The notes under the pieces were generated by a model. That model did no database searches and was not told the DNA's origin. It saw nothing but the letters and a program-made list of their open reading frames with translations. Below are positions 44,820-56,974 of a DNA stretch of 64,000 bases, one piece after another. Numbering within the stretch: position 1 is the stretch's first letter; every line of letters begins with the position of its first letter. The position numbers and the translations under genes were made by a program. The stretch covers positions 1,348,001-1,412,000 of the forward strand of contig BSQZ01000060.1 of the NCBI GenBank assembly GCA_033239005.1. Direction: 5' to 3'. This DNA comes from Lamellibrachia satsuma. Its lineage: Eukaryota; Annelida; Polychaeta; Sabellida; Siboglinidae.

Positions 44820-45220
44820 GATGATGGTGTTTCAAGGTTCGTCTCTCAAACAACACAGAGAAAACACATTTCCAGCAATATCATTCGACAGCCGCACCCC
44901 CTCCCTCAAGACGGACTGCTAACTGTTCGTAATCCACAAGCGAAGCTTTCATGACGAAAACATATAATTCGCCACCAAATTGAGGTACCTTTCTGGGTCT
45001 TTCCCGCGTCCCTCTTGACAAGGGAGGGGGGCAGGCAGGGAAGTCTTGGGTTCCCTGCCTTCCCAATGGCGGGGAGCCCACTTCGCTACATGCCCATTTC
45101 GCAGCAGTCTCACCAGGTGGCACCACTAGCAGCCGAGGCCACAGGACAAACGAATGAGAGATATGAAGAACCATGTGGAGTTCTGTTGCGATACAACATG
45201 AAACTACTACTACTACTATA
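44820..45220. repeat. possible short interspersed element ending in (ACT)n
   Basis: GC-richer segment ending gaaactactactactactata. The trinucleotide tail resembles a retroposed 3' end. It includes a CTCF-like core (caccaggtggcacc) at 45111. Family unknown. Confidence 0.3.
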
Positions 45221-48200
45221 GCCTTTGTGTGTGTGTTCTTGCAAGTATCCGAGATAAAATTCATATGACGTTTTAGATTTTCCTGTAGAAGTGGCGTAGT
45301 CGCAAACTCAAGTAGCACCAAATAAAAAGTTGATCGATTTTCATCTGACTATTCTGCACTTACTCGCTGTATTCCATTGCCGTCATACTCGAATCCGAGA
45401 CAGTTGCCCAATGCCAGTCACGCCACCTACTGGAGTGAAAGACAACCACCTATGGTGGTTTAATTTCTTACCCACAACCAATATTAAATTTGTGTGATGT
45501 TTGTTTGCACTGTTTATTTAGTAAAAGTTGTGTGAAGTAGATTTGTCCTCCTCGACTTTACATTTCCTCACCAAGCCTACTCATTGTCCTCAATGGCCAG
45601 GAGTGGTAGTAGTATTGTGCTGCGCCCCCTGGCAGATCGACCTGTTGTAACGTGGATATGTCAGTTTATCCCATGCCATGTGCAGATGTACACTGAATCA
45701 TTTGTACTTTGTCCCACTTCCTGTCTTGGTCGACGTGTTTCTGGGGACTAGACGCGCCCGCGCCCAAACTTCAAAGAGGAATGCCTATCATTACCCGTCA
45801 AACCAGCGACGACAGTTCACGACCAATGAAAGTTAAGTTCCCGTACACGAGCCCCATAAATTCCAGCGAGCAATCCGATTTGCTAACACCAGCAACTGAA
45901 AAATCAGCATTTCAACAGGTCAGTCAGCCAGGGGTACCGATGTCATCAGAGACCCCTTGGCGGCGACAATGAGCCTACCGACTCAAAGCAAAATCAAAAT
46001 GACTGTGTCCAGAAGTTTATAACTAGACCAATTATGAACATGTTAACCCAGAGTTGAGCACACCTATGAAATTGGCAACAGGCATCTGTAAGAAATGACA
46101 ACACAGTTGTACAATTTGGTAACAAAAGGCTGTGGGTTACTTTTCTGGGGTTACCACGAAAACAAAACACAATCCTCCATGTCAAGTCTTGGTTACTTTA
46201 CTGGGGTTACCATGACAACAACACTCTCAATGTCAAGTTGTAGGTTACTTTACCGGGGTTACCATGACAACACAATCCTCCATTTCAGCTGGTGGCTTAC
46301 TTTACTAGAATTACCATAACAATCACAACCGCCATGGTAAACAAGATATCTTGCTTACCTTCCTTCTGGTAACTACATGGCTGCAAAAATAATTACAAGA
46401 AATTTTGCTTGAATAATAAATAATTGTGGTACAGAAAGGAAAGTTAAAGAAATGCATTAGCCATTTTTTGTATTGAAGTATACAATTTTTTTTTATTTAT
46501 CTTAAAATGTGCACACATGTAAAATATGAATCTTTTTTACTTGGCTGTTCTGGTTATTAGCTGTACAGTATTTTACACACAAAAGTGGCTCCATAGAGCT
46601 GTGACTTGCTGCAAGACAGAGGCTGTTATGACAAAGATGACTAGCATCTATACCAGGATCAACACGACATTTTGTGTTCAACTATATAACTTAAATGATG
46701 CACCGTAACCATTCTGTAGTCACACTCAAACTGGCAATTAATCACACTGTAGTCACTGAATTTTCCTTTTCTGCACCCTGTCCAAAATTTACACTGTCCA
46801 TTGGCAGACCCTTCTTGTAATCTTACGGTACACTTTTTACAAAAATCCACATCCATGTTTTCTGATTCCGTTGTCATGAAGCACTATTTATAAAAATGGT
46901 AATTGTGCAAAACAAATTTATTTAGCCTGTTAATAAAGGTAAATGAAAATCATGCATTCATGCAAAAAATCTATGTCCTACCTAGTTGTTACATATGAGC
47001 TACTTTAGCTTGAGTCTGTAATCCAGTACAACACTTGAATGCACTCACTTCTGCAATCAAATTCTGTATAGTCAGTTGTTTTTCCATACTGAAAATTATA
47101 ATGACTGTTTTACCTGATGCTACAATACACCTGTGTAAACAGACAAAATTCACCTTCAAGTGTGGATTACTGAAAAGCCAGACATCTCAATTTGTCGAAT
47201 TGCACAACATTAACTCTTCCATGTGGAAGAGTCAGGTAAGCTCACTAGGCCATATCAGATAACTGCTGGGCCTGTCCAGGATTTTCTTAACTCCCAATAG
47301 ATGTGTGTTCTTCACATGGACTTGAGGAAAGGCGAGACAAGTGTCTCATTCACGGAAATAAACAAAAGTTAACTGCTAAGTAATTATATTATAATGTAGA
47401 TTGCTCTGCTTTGGTGTAACATATCAGATGGAGGCTGCACTAGTGTGATTATGTCCCCATCCCCCAATATACTGGTCTCTTGTCATTGTCATCTGGATTC
47501 TCAGGCAGATTAGACGTCTTTGCATTCAGAAAATGGTTTTGTCACTTTCAATAGTAATTTTACTTGGATTTACCTTGGATTTTACAATAGAGGAGACAAC
47601 ACGTGATAGTAGTAGTAGTAGTAGAAAGAGTGAGGAGAAATGTCCACCTGCTGGTGGAATTAAGATGAAGGTTGGCAGCTTCAAGGGCAGCCACTGTTAC
47701 CACAAACCATCAGATGCTACAATCCCACAGGAACCCAGTGGGGTTTGGTTGCCATGGCTAAACCAGGATGACTTTGAGAGTGGTGCAAACTACTCCTTCA
47801 GGATCGCTGGCAGTTTCCAACTCAGAGGGCTGACCAGACATGAGCTAAATTCTACAGCCACGACTTGATAAACGCCCTGACCTTACAGACATCTATATTC
47901 ACACAACACGTGAAACATGACGAACTAGAAACTTAAGAGAGGTATTTGTAAGAATGACTCTAAAAGCCCAATGAATATCTGTACAAGGTATGCAATTATG
48001 AAAGAAGCAAATTTGGACATGTGCAAAAAAAACTGCTGTCCATGTGAATTCATTTATTCAGGTAGTTGTCTCTTAGGGGTTTGATTCAGCATACTAACAT
48101 ACAAAACTACTATCCCACAGAATAAAAAGAGATTTCAATTAGAGCATATCACGAAGCATGTAACTTGTTATGTTTATTACCTTGTTGCACTAACCAACAT

Positions 48201-49740
48201 TGTTTAGGCTGTCAAAGCAGTACCTCTTGAAATACCAGAAACAGCAAAGGAGGCTCAGCTGTAGACCATCCAGAAGACATGACGATGTTTCTGCTGCACA
48301 CAGTCAGTCACAACAGCAAACATGAGTCGGACTGCAACTATCAATATTACAATCAAGCCAAATATGTATTTCTTTCCTAACAAGCAGGCCCCGTATCACC
48401 ATCATTTTAGAGGTCACAAATCTGTGCACCTACCGTCTTGAGTCAGCAACCGATATGATTTTGCAGAGCACCCAGCCCCTAAGTATAAAACAAACAAACA
48501 CAATATCTACGATTTACAAGACAGTGTCAGTGCGCGCTGTTCTTAGTTCACACAACAGCAAAGTTTGCTGTTGTGATCCACAGTAGGAACCACGAGAAGG
48601 TGACAAGCGCTTATCCCACCACAATTATTGTGTGCATGCAGTGTAAGCGTGAAAAGTTGTGCCTGAAACAGAACCATCTCCATCATTAGCTAGGCTAGCG
48701 TTACTGGTGGTCAGTTGGGCCATAGACCACATGGCATCAGATTTTGTTAAACCAAAGTTACCCTTTTGAGCCATTTTGGTCAGTAGCATTTTCATTGAAA
48801 AGCACGTAGAATACATGTGCATTTGTTGCTGCCTTGATGCATGTAAACAAAATGGCAAAAAAGTTTACATAAGAACTAGCCAATATCAGTAACAAAGTAT
48901 GACACACATAATAATTTCAGTCCAGGCAGCTGCAACAACAAACGCTCACCATTCCAAACACCCCTCCCCCCCAACACACACACACCCACACACACTGAAC
49001 AGAACAGCTAGGGCCAGGCTATTATCCTTTTAGCTGGTCTTAATTATTGTTTGTGTGCATGTGTGGGAATTAACTGACTTCACCTGTTCCACTTAGTCCG
49101 TGATAGACTGCTTGACCCTTTTCACATGTTCACAAATATCGATCAATTCCTTTTTGATAGCAAACCAATATGTCTGGTTATCTGCAATGCCATATCGTCT
49201 ATGAAAACATGCAAACATCTAAATATATATAATTGTGCATAGTTTCATGGTTAGGCATCAAACACTGAATTCGTCCATTTAATCAAATAAGTTGCTTATT
49301 TCCTTGTAATTCTGCATTGCAGTTAATTTCACTGGTCATCAATAAAGACAAACTGTAATAATTTTAAAATATGTATGTGCTATATGCAGTATTTGTTATA
49401 ATATAATTTAATAAAATTGTTAATATAATTTTTTATTAAAATGGCAACTATAGCAGTTGAATTATACAATTGGCACAGTAAAACAACCAATGATAATAAA
49501 TTAATTAAGACAAAAATATGACTTAAAATATAACAAACTTAAAAGGTGCATGTACATCATGTTTAAAGTTATGTTTGTAAATAAACAAGGTAAATATGAA
49601 GGACATAATCATAAATTAAAACAGGCAATACTATAGTAAAATAAATTATATGGCCTACTACTATTATGTAAAAAGTAATTAATTTATAAATGAGTTCATA
49701 ATTACTGCCAGTGTCTTAAAGCTGCTGTCTTAAAGACACT
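45221..49740. other. intergenic, no confident gene
   Basis: Contains two CTCF-like motifs (45421-45433 and 45621-45634) and a tandem of ggttaccatgacaac words at 46120-46330. An open frame at 47533-47868 (MVLSLSIVILLGFTLDF start, Ser run from AGT repeats) has a signal-peptide-like start but no recognisable domain and no splice evidence. The rest is AT-rich. Confidence 0.5.
46120..46330. repeat. tandem repeat of GGTTACCATGACAAC words
   Basis: Four units of about 50-65 bp contain (g)gggttaccatgacaac and ctccatgtcaag/ctccatttcagc. Each core is one mismatch from an RFX X-box. Confidence 0.8.
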
Positions 49741-49741
49741 G

Positions 49742-49935
49742 GTTTTTAGATAATTGAAAGTTTGTAGAACGGCTCTGAGTTCAGAAAACGCAAAAAACTT
49801 TAAATTAATTTCAACATTTTTGCCACCCATAAAACTCTGCGTTACTGTATATTCACCCATTACAGACGACTTTGACGAACGTCATCACGGCAGTCGATGT
49901 TCCTCCCATCTTGGGAAGACCTACAGAATTAATAG
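49742..49935. repeat. 190-bp direct repeat, left copy
   Basis: Near-identical to 50308-50500: gaacggctctgagttcagaa, cacccataaaactctgcgtt and gtcgatgttcctcccatctt occur in the same order. Copies are 566 bp apart, same strand. Confidence 0.92.
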
Positions 49936-50307
49936 TTGTAAACATCCTTGTCAAAATAATTACCAACGCTATAGATTTTTATCCACGATTAACCTTTGTA
50001 TGTAACAATGGTAAAGAAATTATTGTTCCATACTTTAGTCATGATAACTATCATAACAATGTTGGTTTTTAGGAAAGTTATCTTTTAAAATGTGGAAGTT
50101 ATATTTTCTCATGAGGGTGTAACCCAATAGAATAATTAAAAGTTCTACGAACGGTCGTAATTTAAGACCACTTGTATTAAGTATTATTAGTCTTGTCATA
50201 AAAGTAGGAATAATTAAAATATGTTAAATATACGAGAAAAAACATTACACCCATATATAATTCCGTCCTGGAATTTCAAGCTACAAATGTTGTTGTGGGC
50301 AATATTG

Positions 50308-50500
50308 TTTTTAGATAACTGAAAGTCCGTAGAACGGCTCTGAATTCAGAAAACGCAAACAAACTGTCAATTAATTTCAAAATTTTTGCCACCCATAAAA
50401 CTCTGCGTTTGTGTATATTCACCCATTACAGACGGCTTTGACGAACGTCATAACGGCAGTCGATGTTCCTCCCATCTTGGGCAGATCTACATAATTAATA
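50308..50500. repeat. 190-bp direct repeat, right copy
   Basis: Second copy of the 49742-49935 repeat. Both break off just after cttgg(g)(a/c)aga(c/t)cta. The separation and length could suit a solo or degenerate LTR pair, but no internal coding is present between them. Confidence 0.92.
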
Positions 50501-51165
50501 GCCCCCGTCCTACTAGCCCCCCTCGATAGGTATTATCTGAATGAATAGTTAACGGATTGTACATCGATTAATGTGAGCCTGGTTTACAGTTGTTGACAAA
50601 TTGACAATAAGCAACCTGAATTGGCCAGTGCTTTGCTCGTCTATGGCTTATAAACAATGTCAACAACACACAAGACACAACGACACAGGTTAGACAGGTC
50701 TGCATTGTTCAGGCATTAGTAAGGGGAGGGATTAACGATATGTTGTTAGGCTGCAAAGAATTTGTTTTGTTTCAACAGAAATCTGGTGGGAGATTTGTTC
50801 TCCTGAGCAGGAGAATTGGAGATTTAATAGAGTCTCACAGCAATTGTGGGAGACAAGCTCCATCCTCAATTTTTATTTTCTCTAGCCTCGTTTCAAAATC
50901 ATTTTTCAAAAAAATCTAACTATCTAGTATCCACTATGACAAGCTAGCTCATTTGTACAAATGTGTCATTTAGTTTTTATGAAGACATCGGACAACCTAC
51001 TAGATTATTTTCAATTGGACCCACTGGGAATTCACTTGAAAAGGGCAAAAGTGTCTCCAACTCTACATACTATGACATAAACCTATTTACACTGTCAATG
51101 TTATTCGATTTAATGTTCAAAGTCAATTCTTTCAATAATTTCAACAAAAATATATATTAATAATA

Positions 51166-52230
51166 AAACTATAATAATAATAATAATGTTTTATTTCAGG
51201 CAAGAGCCCATAATATTATAAATACATACAGGTTAAAAAAAACATACATATACACACATGATGAATAATAGAGGTACATGTATTGAGAAAAATATATATA
51301 TATATATATATAAATATACATACATGACGTGTAGTAAAATATATATATAAGATAAGTAAGGATAAAAAATATATTTGTATAAAAGTACAAACATCATGAA
51401 TTAAAAGCATACAATTGATCAATCCAATGTTTAATCAATGGACTTTGATAATAAATAAAAGTGTGAAGATAATTCACAAAAAGTATATTGTCGGATTTTT
51501 CCAACCGGCATAAAAGGCTAAAAATTGATGAGCGAATACGTTCATTAAAGGATTTAACATAACTAGTAGCGAACATATGGCTTGCACTACAGCGGGGTGA
51601 CAGGTTGTGTATAATTCTAAAACTGTTGTTATAAGCGAGAGTAATACCTTTCAGACTCTGTTTTTTTAAAATGACACCAAAGACTTGAGGTGTACATTGA
51701 ACCACAGTATGAATTAAATAAAGTTGCTTTAATGGAATTTGTTGCATAAGTAAAATGTTCTGGCTAAAGCATTTGCCTGAGCATAGATACATCTTTTCTG
51801 CCTGGCAATATCGTCATCATCAGTAAGATTATTGTTTATAACATGGCCAAGGTATTTACATTTTTCAGTGTAAGGTAGAGTATGGTTATTGATAACAACA
51901 GGATGAATATTTTTCTTGTCCCTAGGTTTGTTATCAATAAACAGACAGACAGATTGTTTGGCATTGTACGTTATATCAAACATATTGCAATACTTGGCAC
52001 AACAATCGTTGAGTTTTCTCAACCCCGCAACACTAGGTGAAAAAACACAAAGGTCATCGGCATACATCATATGATTCATTATGGTTCCTGCATAAAGACA
52101 CCCAATTTGTAATTTATTCAAATTCACACTTAAGTTATCCATGTAAACGTTAAAAAGATGTGGAGAAAGGATTCCACCCTGACTGACACCGTTTGAAACG
52201 GTAAAAAATTCTGAGAAGCTACAACACCAT
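51166..52230 (-). mobile_element. 5'-truncated LINE with reverse transcriptase C-half
   Basis: Minus strand. RT motif B (NGVSQGGILSPHLFNVYMDN) and motif C (HMMYADDLCVFSPS) are followed by KYLGHVINNNLTDDDD and a tail region (NNSFRIIHNLSPRCSASHMF). One frameshift lies near 51730-51790. The 3' end is a (TTA)n tail at 51166-51187, usual for CR1/L2-like elements. Motif A and everything upstream are missing; the truncation point adjoins the segmental duplication. Confidence 0.88.
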
Positions 52231-52319
52231 CTGACTGTCTGTAGTGAATACATGTATGAGGAAGGTAACGTACCAGATGAGTAGCGAACACGGCTAATTA
52301 TCCCAATATTGTAGAAGAA

Positions 52320-52930
52320 GGGAGATGCGCAAGACCTGGGAAATACAGAGGCATCGCATTTCTAAGTCACATCATGAAGCTGCTAGAGAGGACCCTGGAT
52401 GGGAGGATCAGAAAGAGAGTAGAGCAAGAATTCGGGGAAGAACAACAGGGATTCAGAAAGGGAAAAGGAACGACTGATGGAATGTTTGCATTAATACAGC
52501 TGGTAGAGAAATGGTTGGAGATGCATGGGAGATTGGCAATGGGATTCGTGGACCTTCTCAGGAAGATGGTGTATGCAGACGATTTGGCCAAAATAGCAGA
52601 GAACAAACAAGAACTACAGGAAGTGTTGGAGGAATGGAAGGGGGCGTTCAAGAAGCACGGACGTGGGTTGGACACCAGAGAGAGGAGCTAACCATCAGTT
52701 TGGAAGGTAAGGAGATCAAGCAAGTGGATGGCTTTGTGTACCTTAGATGAAAGGTTACGGAGGATGGGCATTCAGAGGTAGAATAAAGACGTCGTATACA
52801 AGCGGGAGCGAATGCTTGGAGAAACGTAGAGGGAGTCATGTTGGAGAGAAACGTTTTGAAAATGCTGAAAGGGAAAGTCCTGAGTGAGCGTGTTGCACCG
52901 GCATGCATCTATGGTCTGTAGACAGTGGCG
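52320..52930 (+). pseudogene. dead RTE-like reverse transcriptase, copy 1
   Basis: Frames read GKYRGIAFLSHIMKLLERTL, EQEFGEEQQGFRKGKGTTDG, then MGFVDLLRKMVYADDLAKIA. The motif A Asp and the YADD motif, normally about 100 residues apart, are separated by only a few residues, so motif B is deleted. A frameshift near 52670 and a stop in FVYLR* follow. Inactive. Shared lesions with copy 2. Confidence 0.85.
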
Positions 52931-53326
52931 TTGACATAACATCAACAATTGCAGCTGCAAGTTTGTGAGAACAACTTGGTTCGTCGAATAAAAAGAACAA
53001 AGAGGTTGGACAAAAGAAGCATGAATGTTTCACCTGAATCTCAACCCTATAAAGCGGTGAACAAGAAGGAAGAGCACCATTAGCTTGGTAAATAGTTATA
53101 TTTAATAAATTCAATGATGTGGTCAACATTTTCATAAATAGTGTATAAAATGCTTATGAGAAACATCATTTCAATACAAAGTTTGCCAACTTTTAGCATC
53201 CCTCTACAAACATGGTGTTGTGTGACTATGGTGCAGCATTTAGACACCTGGTGCCCATGACAGTGAAAGGATTCTCCTCAAAGCCCTTTTCTCCTGACAT
53301 ACCTATCTCACTGACTGACCTATCTC

Positions 53327-53513
53327 ACGTGTGACGAGGCCGCCATCATTGCTGATCATGACGTTCCACAACGGGATAATGGAGTGGAAGGCGGCAGCCA
53401 CCAACATGTTACAGTTCTCCTGGACAGCGTTGAGCACCTTGGCATTGAGGACCACCTGATCTATCACCTCCGTCAGACACCATAAGATATGCCAGTGTGC
53501 AGAGTTTTTCATC
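53327..53513 (-). CDS. candidate exon of unrecognised gene, copy 1
   Basis: Minus strand. The acceptor GTGATACAG precedes G-ATG, and ACAC|GTGAG follows. The frame starts MKNSAHWHILWCLTEVIDQV and ends NVMISNDGGLVTR. It is Leu/Val-rich, helical, and without a known domain that I recognise. Its reading frame and splice sites are kept in copy 2 with few amino-acid changes. It may be a captured or duplicated exon of a larger gene. Confidence 0.4.
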
Positions 53514-53969
53514 CTGTATCACACAAACAAACAAGTTAAATAGAACTGCTTCAATGACACAGATCACAAACACACACTTTGGTATTCTGCTGAGGAAAAT
53601 TACAGAATCAACCAATTATATGTATCTCCGTTTGAGCGATATCCATTTTACCAGATTGTTGTACTGATATAAAACGACGTATTCTTCTTAACTAAATAAA
53701 TATAACCCTTGACAATAAGGATGCACAGGGAAAGGATTAATAACAACATAGAAAAAAATCAAGCAAGCTACCAAAACAAAAGCCATTACCATTCAGCACC
53801 AATACTGATTTATTAGAACTCCAAGACGGTACCACAAACATCAGTGTTAATAATTTCGTCAAAAAGCAGAAAGGCGTATTTCACACTGATAATACAATAT
53901 TCCGAAAAACAAAATAGTCACAGAAGCGTGCCTTACGACGAACAAAGTCAACAATACCCTTCGCGTCAT

Positions 53970-54290
53970 TCTGCTGCGTTGAATAGAACGATAACTGATG
54001 GGGCCGTCGGTCGCATGATCTCACCGCCAGCTGAATACGTTCGACCGCAGTGATGTCGAGGTTGTTGTCGGCTGGACGATAGTACGCCAGATGTCAATAG
54101 ATCGTGGAGACGGCGACGTTTCGTGACGACGGCCGACGCGTACGCTCTGATGTCGCACACGGGGAAGACGGTTGAACGGTCGGCTGGACGTACAGTACTG
54201 CTGCGTTGAATATAACGATAACTGATGTGGCCGTCTGCCGCATGATCTCACCGCCAGCTGAATACGTTCGGCCGCAGTGATGTCGAACGT
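53970..54290. repeat. GC-rich tandem repeat with ctgaatacgttcg core
   Basis: Two copies of gatctcaccgccagctgaat plus flanks (about 53970-54050 and 54200-54285), separated by a related gacgacggccgacgcg segment. Homologous to 63535-63930. Confidence 0.85.
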
Positions 54291-54667
54291 GTCGTGGTCG
54301 GTCCCATACGTTGATACCCCTTTTAATATAATGTACCACGCCAAAAGCGCAAACATCATGGGTACAATTATTACATAATCATGCCCCACGCCTAACAATA
54401 AACTTCCAATGTGGGCTCCCACACCACACTTGGATATTATTATTGTATAACTTTTTTATGCCATCCGTCTATATACACTCTAATGTATACATAACCATAT
54501 CCAGGAAAATAGTTCATATAATAGCAATTTGCAGAACATCCACATTATGACACCTACCTATGCAAACACACAAAGTGAGGATAGGCAACAGCGATCCGAT
54601 TGAAGTGACCCTTGATACTGTTTACTCTCGGTCCATCAAAAATGTTTCTGGCTACAGCAACACCTGT

Positions 54668-54805
54668 AAGCAGACCTAAAGTAAAGGTACATTATTATAC
54701 AGCACGCTATCCATTCCTTGGGATTGTTCAACGTGTTTATCAGTTCACCCCCTGGTACACCTGTTCATTCCAACACCATCTCAACTTCTCCGGAAAGCAT
54801 TCAGC
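54668..54805 (+). repeat. dispersed repeat (CAAAGC family), plus copy
   Basis: Contains cagcacgctatccattcctt and caacttctccggaaagcatt. It is the reverse complement of 55565-55690 with about 20% divergence. The related intronic fragment lies at 37955-38015. Confidence 0.7.
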
Positions 54806-54834
54806 CACGCTGCCATTATTTATCGAAGATTATT

Positions 54835-55030
54835 CGTCCACATTTCCACCACTGTCTCTAGTTGTGTACTCATTTATAGCTGAGTGAACTGTGGTAATGT
54901 GGGGAAAAATTGCCAAAGCTTTGATACGGCAGCAAGAGGGTTTGAACCCGGGTTGCTTCAGCTGACGAAAATAAGCAGACATTCTCACCGAGTCGGTTGA
55001 CAACCATCTAGCCGGACGCGTTGTGAGGCA
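54835..55030 (-). mobile_element. possible tRNA-derived SINE
   Basis: Minus strand: ACTCGGTGAGAATGTCTGC, then CCGGGTTCAAACCCTC, which fits the Pol III B-box GGTTCRANYCC. A composite body and AT-rich end follow. It does not fold as an intact tRNA. Confidence 0.4.
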
Positions 55031-55506
55031 CACATCAAACATAGCAGTATAAACCACAGACAACTGTCATTGCCACTGTTGTTATTGTCATTTGGGCATT
55101 GCCACTGTCATCATTGTCACATCTGTCAATACTACTGCTGCTGTTTACTCCCCAAATGAGCTGCCACGCGAACCCACACCAACAGTGCAAACACAACACA
55201 AGGGAGTCATTTGACTGCATTGTTTAATTTGTTTCAATGAACAGGTAATCTCTGAAGCCATAATCCTACAGACCAGTTGGTATTTCCATGTTGTATAAAC
55301 AACAGCTCAGGCATTGAACATTTGACATACAGAGCACTTTTTAAGGAGCACGGTGTGAAAGTGGATTCACAGGTCAGACAACGATTTCATAATCTGCTGA
55401 AGGTACTGCTCACTTCAGAGAACTTTTTTTAATGGTATGTGAAAGTGAATCTAACAACAATAATTATTCAAAGAATTACGTACATTTGATTGTGCATTTC
55501 ATAAAT

Positions 55507-55860
55507 AAAAACAAATTGCTTTAAACAGAATGATTACGTATTCTCGACATAAAAATATGCATGTGTCATTACAATTAGGATACCAGAATAAATGCTTTCC
55601 AGAGAAGTTGAGGTGGATTTTGAACGAACATTTCTGCCATGGGTTGAAATGTAAAACACTTTGAGCAATCCCAAGGACTGGATACCACGAAAGCATTGTT
55701 CCTGTCTGTTTGCCTGCCTTCCCGCTTTCCACCTGTTTGCTATTATTTTTGTGTGTAAATGTGTTGAGAAAAAAAATTGCTGTAAACAGAACGATTACGT
55801 ATCCTCAATAGAACAACACGCATGTGACGATACAATTAGGATACCAGAATAATTGCGATA
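55507..55860. repeat. 86-bp direct repeats flanking an inverted CAAAGC-family copy
   Basis: 55507-55593 and 55772-55856 share aattgctttaaacagaatga and caattaggataccagaata. Between them sits the inverted repeat copy 55580-55690 and unrelated sequence. Confidence 0.75.
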
Positions 55861-56900
55861 TAGAAATTGCGCTTCTAAGTGAGGATTACAACGTCATTCA
55901 CGGCGTTGACAAGTGTCAAGGCGTGGTGCTGCTAAAGATTATCTGATGCAAACAGGACAACGCCGTCCGTGCGCATGGACAATGCCTGTCGGGGTTCGAT
56001 GATTAGCCCCTCCAGCACAGACAAAAGGTGTTAATTCCTGTCCACCAGCCAACATGCAGGGAATTCTTGCTTTTAGCGTGTAGTATATAACAATCCATGC
56101 GAAGTTGGTGCTTCTGCTAATGAAGCGACAAATGGCATACTGTGTGGGGCCTATCATGACTGAAGAACGACCAATTGAAGAAATATGGAGGAGTGTGCAA
56201 GACAGCATTTCGTGTGCTATATCCGTGTTGACTTGCATGATATCTGTATCAACATACGTTGTATGTCCATAGCACACACTGCGTGCTTCCTGTGGTGTTG
56301 TCTGTAAAAGCTGATAGCAGCTAAATAGGTAGAAGTGCATTGGGTTGACAGCCAGTCGAACGAAATGGGTGAACAAAGAAATGCTTCGATACAGCTACTA
56401 TGAAAACAAAAGGTGCATTATAAACAACGAATTTGTGACCTAAAAGAATGCGGATGGTTTATGTATAAACGTCATTTGGTTTTGTAGATAAATAATATAC
56501 ATACTACACAGTACACATATTTGATATGGTGTTAATTTAGATACATATTTCGAGGATGGCTCTACGAACCTTTCTGCTGGCATTCTACATACGATTGTAC
56601 ATTTCATATGGAATTGTGATTAGTGTATAGGGACAGATTAATTGCTAGTGACAACTATCTTTTTCTGTTTCTGATGCAGCCCATGACTGTATATTAGCTG
56701 CATGAAAATGTGGCTAGTCTATTGCTGGCAGGGAGACGAAACACTTTCTAAGCGTTTTGACTGACAAAGTAACGGCAGTGGGAACTGCTAGATGCATAGA
56801 TAATAAAGAGACATACCAGTTAACACAACTGTTCGATGATACTATTGGCCATATAATAAACCTTTTCCACTTTGAGTGTATTGTATTCCTTAGGCAGGGT
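55861..56900. other. intergenic; long minus-strand frame of unknown meaning
   Basis: A 145-codon minus-strand open frame (56376-55939) has no recognisable domain, but is longer than most chance frames here. It could belong to a gene started by the minus-strand promoter at 56943. Nothing else seen. Confidence 0.35.
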
Positions 56901-56940
56901 TATGTAGGTTTATTGATACTCGACCGACGCTGTAGTAGAC

Positions 56941-56974
56941 GCCATCTTAGAGTGATCACTTCCGGCGCATGCGC
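56941..56974 (-). promoter_or_regulatory. housekeeping-type promoter: NRF1, ETS and YY1 sites
   Basis: Read on the minus strand, GCGCATGCGC (NRF1 palindrome, 56974-56965), CCGGAAGT (ETS) and AAGATGGC (YY1) lie within 34 bp. The ATG of the YY1 site (56945-56943) opens MASTTASVEYQ then a stop, which could be a first coding exon if spliced. Such ordered clusters are typical of TATA-less core promoters. Confidence 0.5.

Larger units (their letters stand above)
52232..54385. repeat. segmental duplication, copy 1
   Basis: Matches 61222-64000 (which runs off the window) in order and orientation: a dead RTE-like RT, a candidate minus-strand exon, and GC-rich repeats. Identity is high throughout, with an extra 300-bp partial duplication and an insertion in copy 2. 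Confidence 0.92.

Noticed and set aside
47533..47868. 111-codon frame with signal-peptide-like start
   Set aside because: Its Ser run comes from an AGT repeat, no family was recognised and no second exon is visible; kept only as a note in the region entry.
54930..55020. Possible functional tRNA gene around a B-box-like sequence
   Set aside because: No acceptor stem or anticodon arm can be formed; it fits a SINE fragment better.
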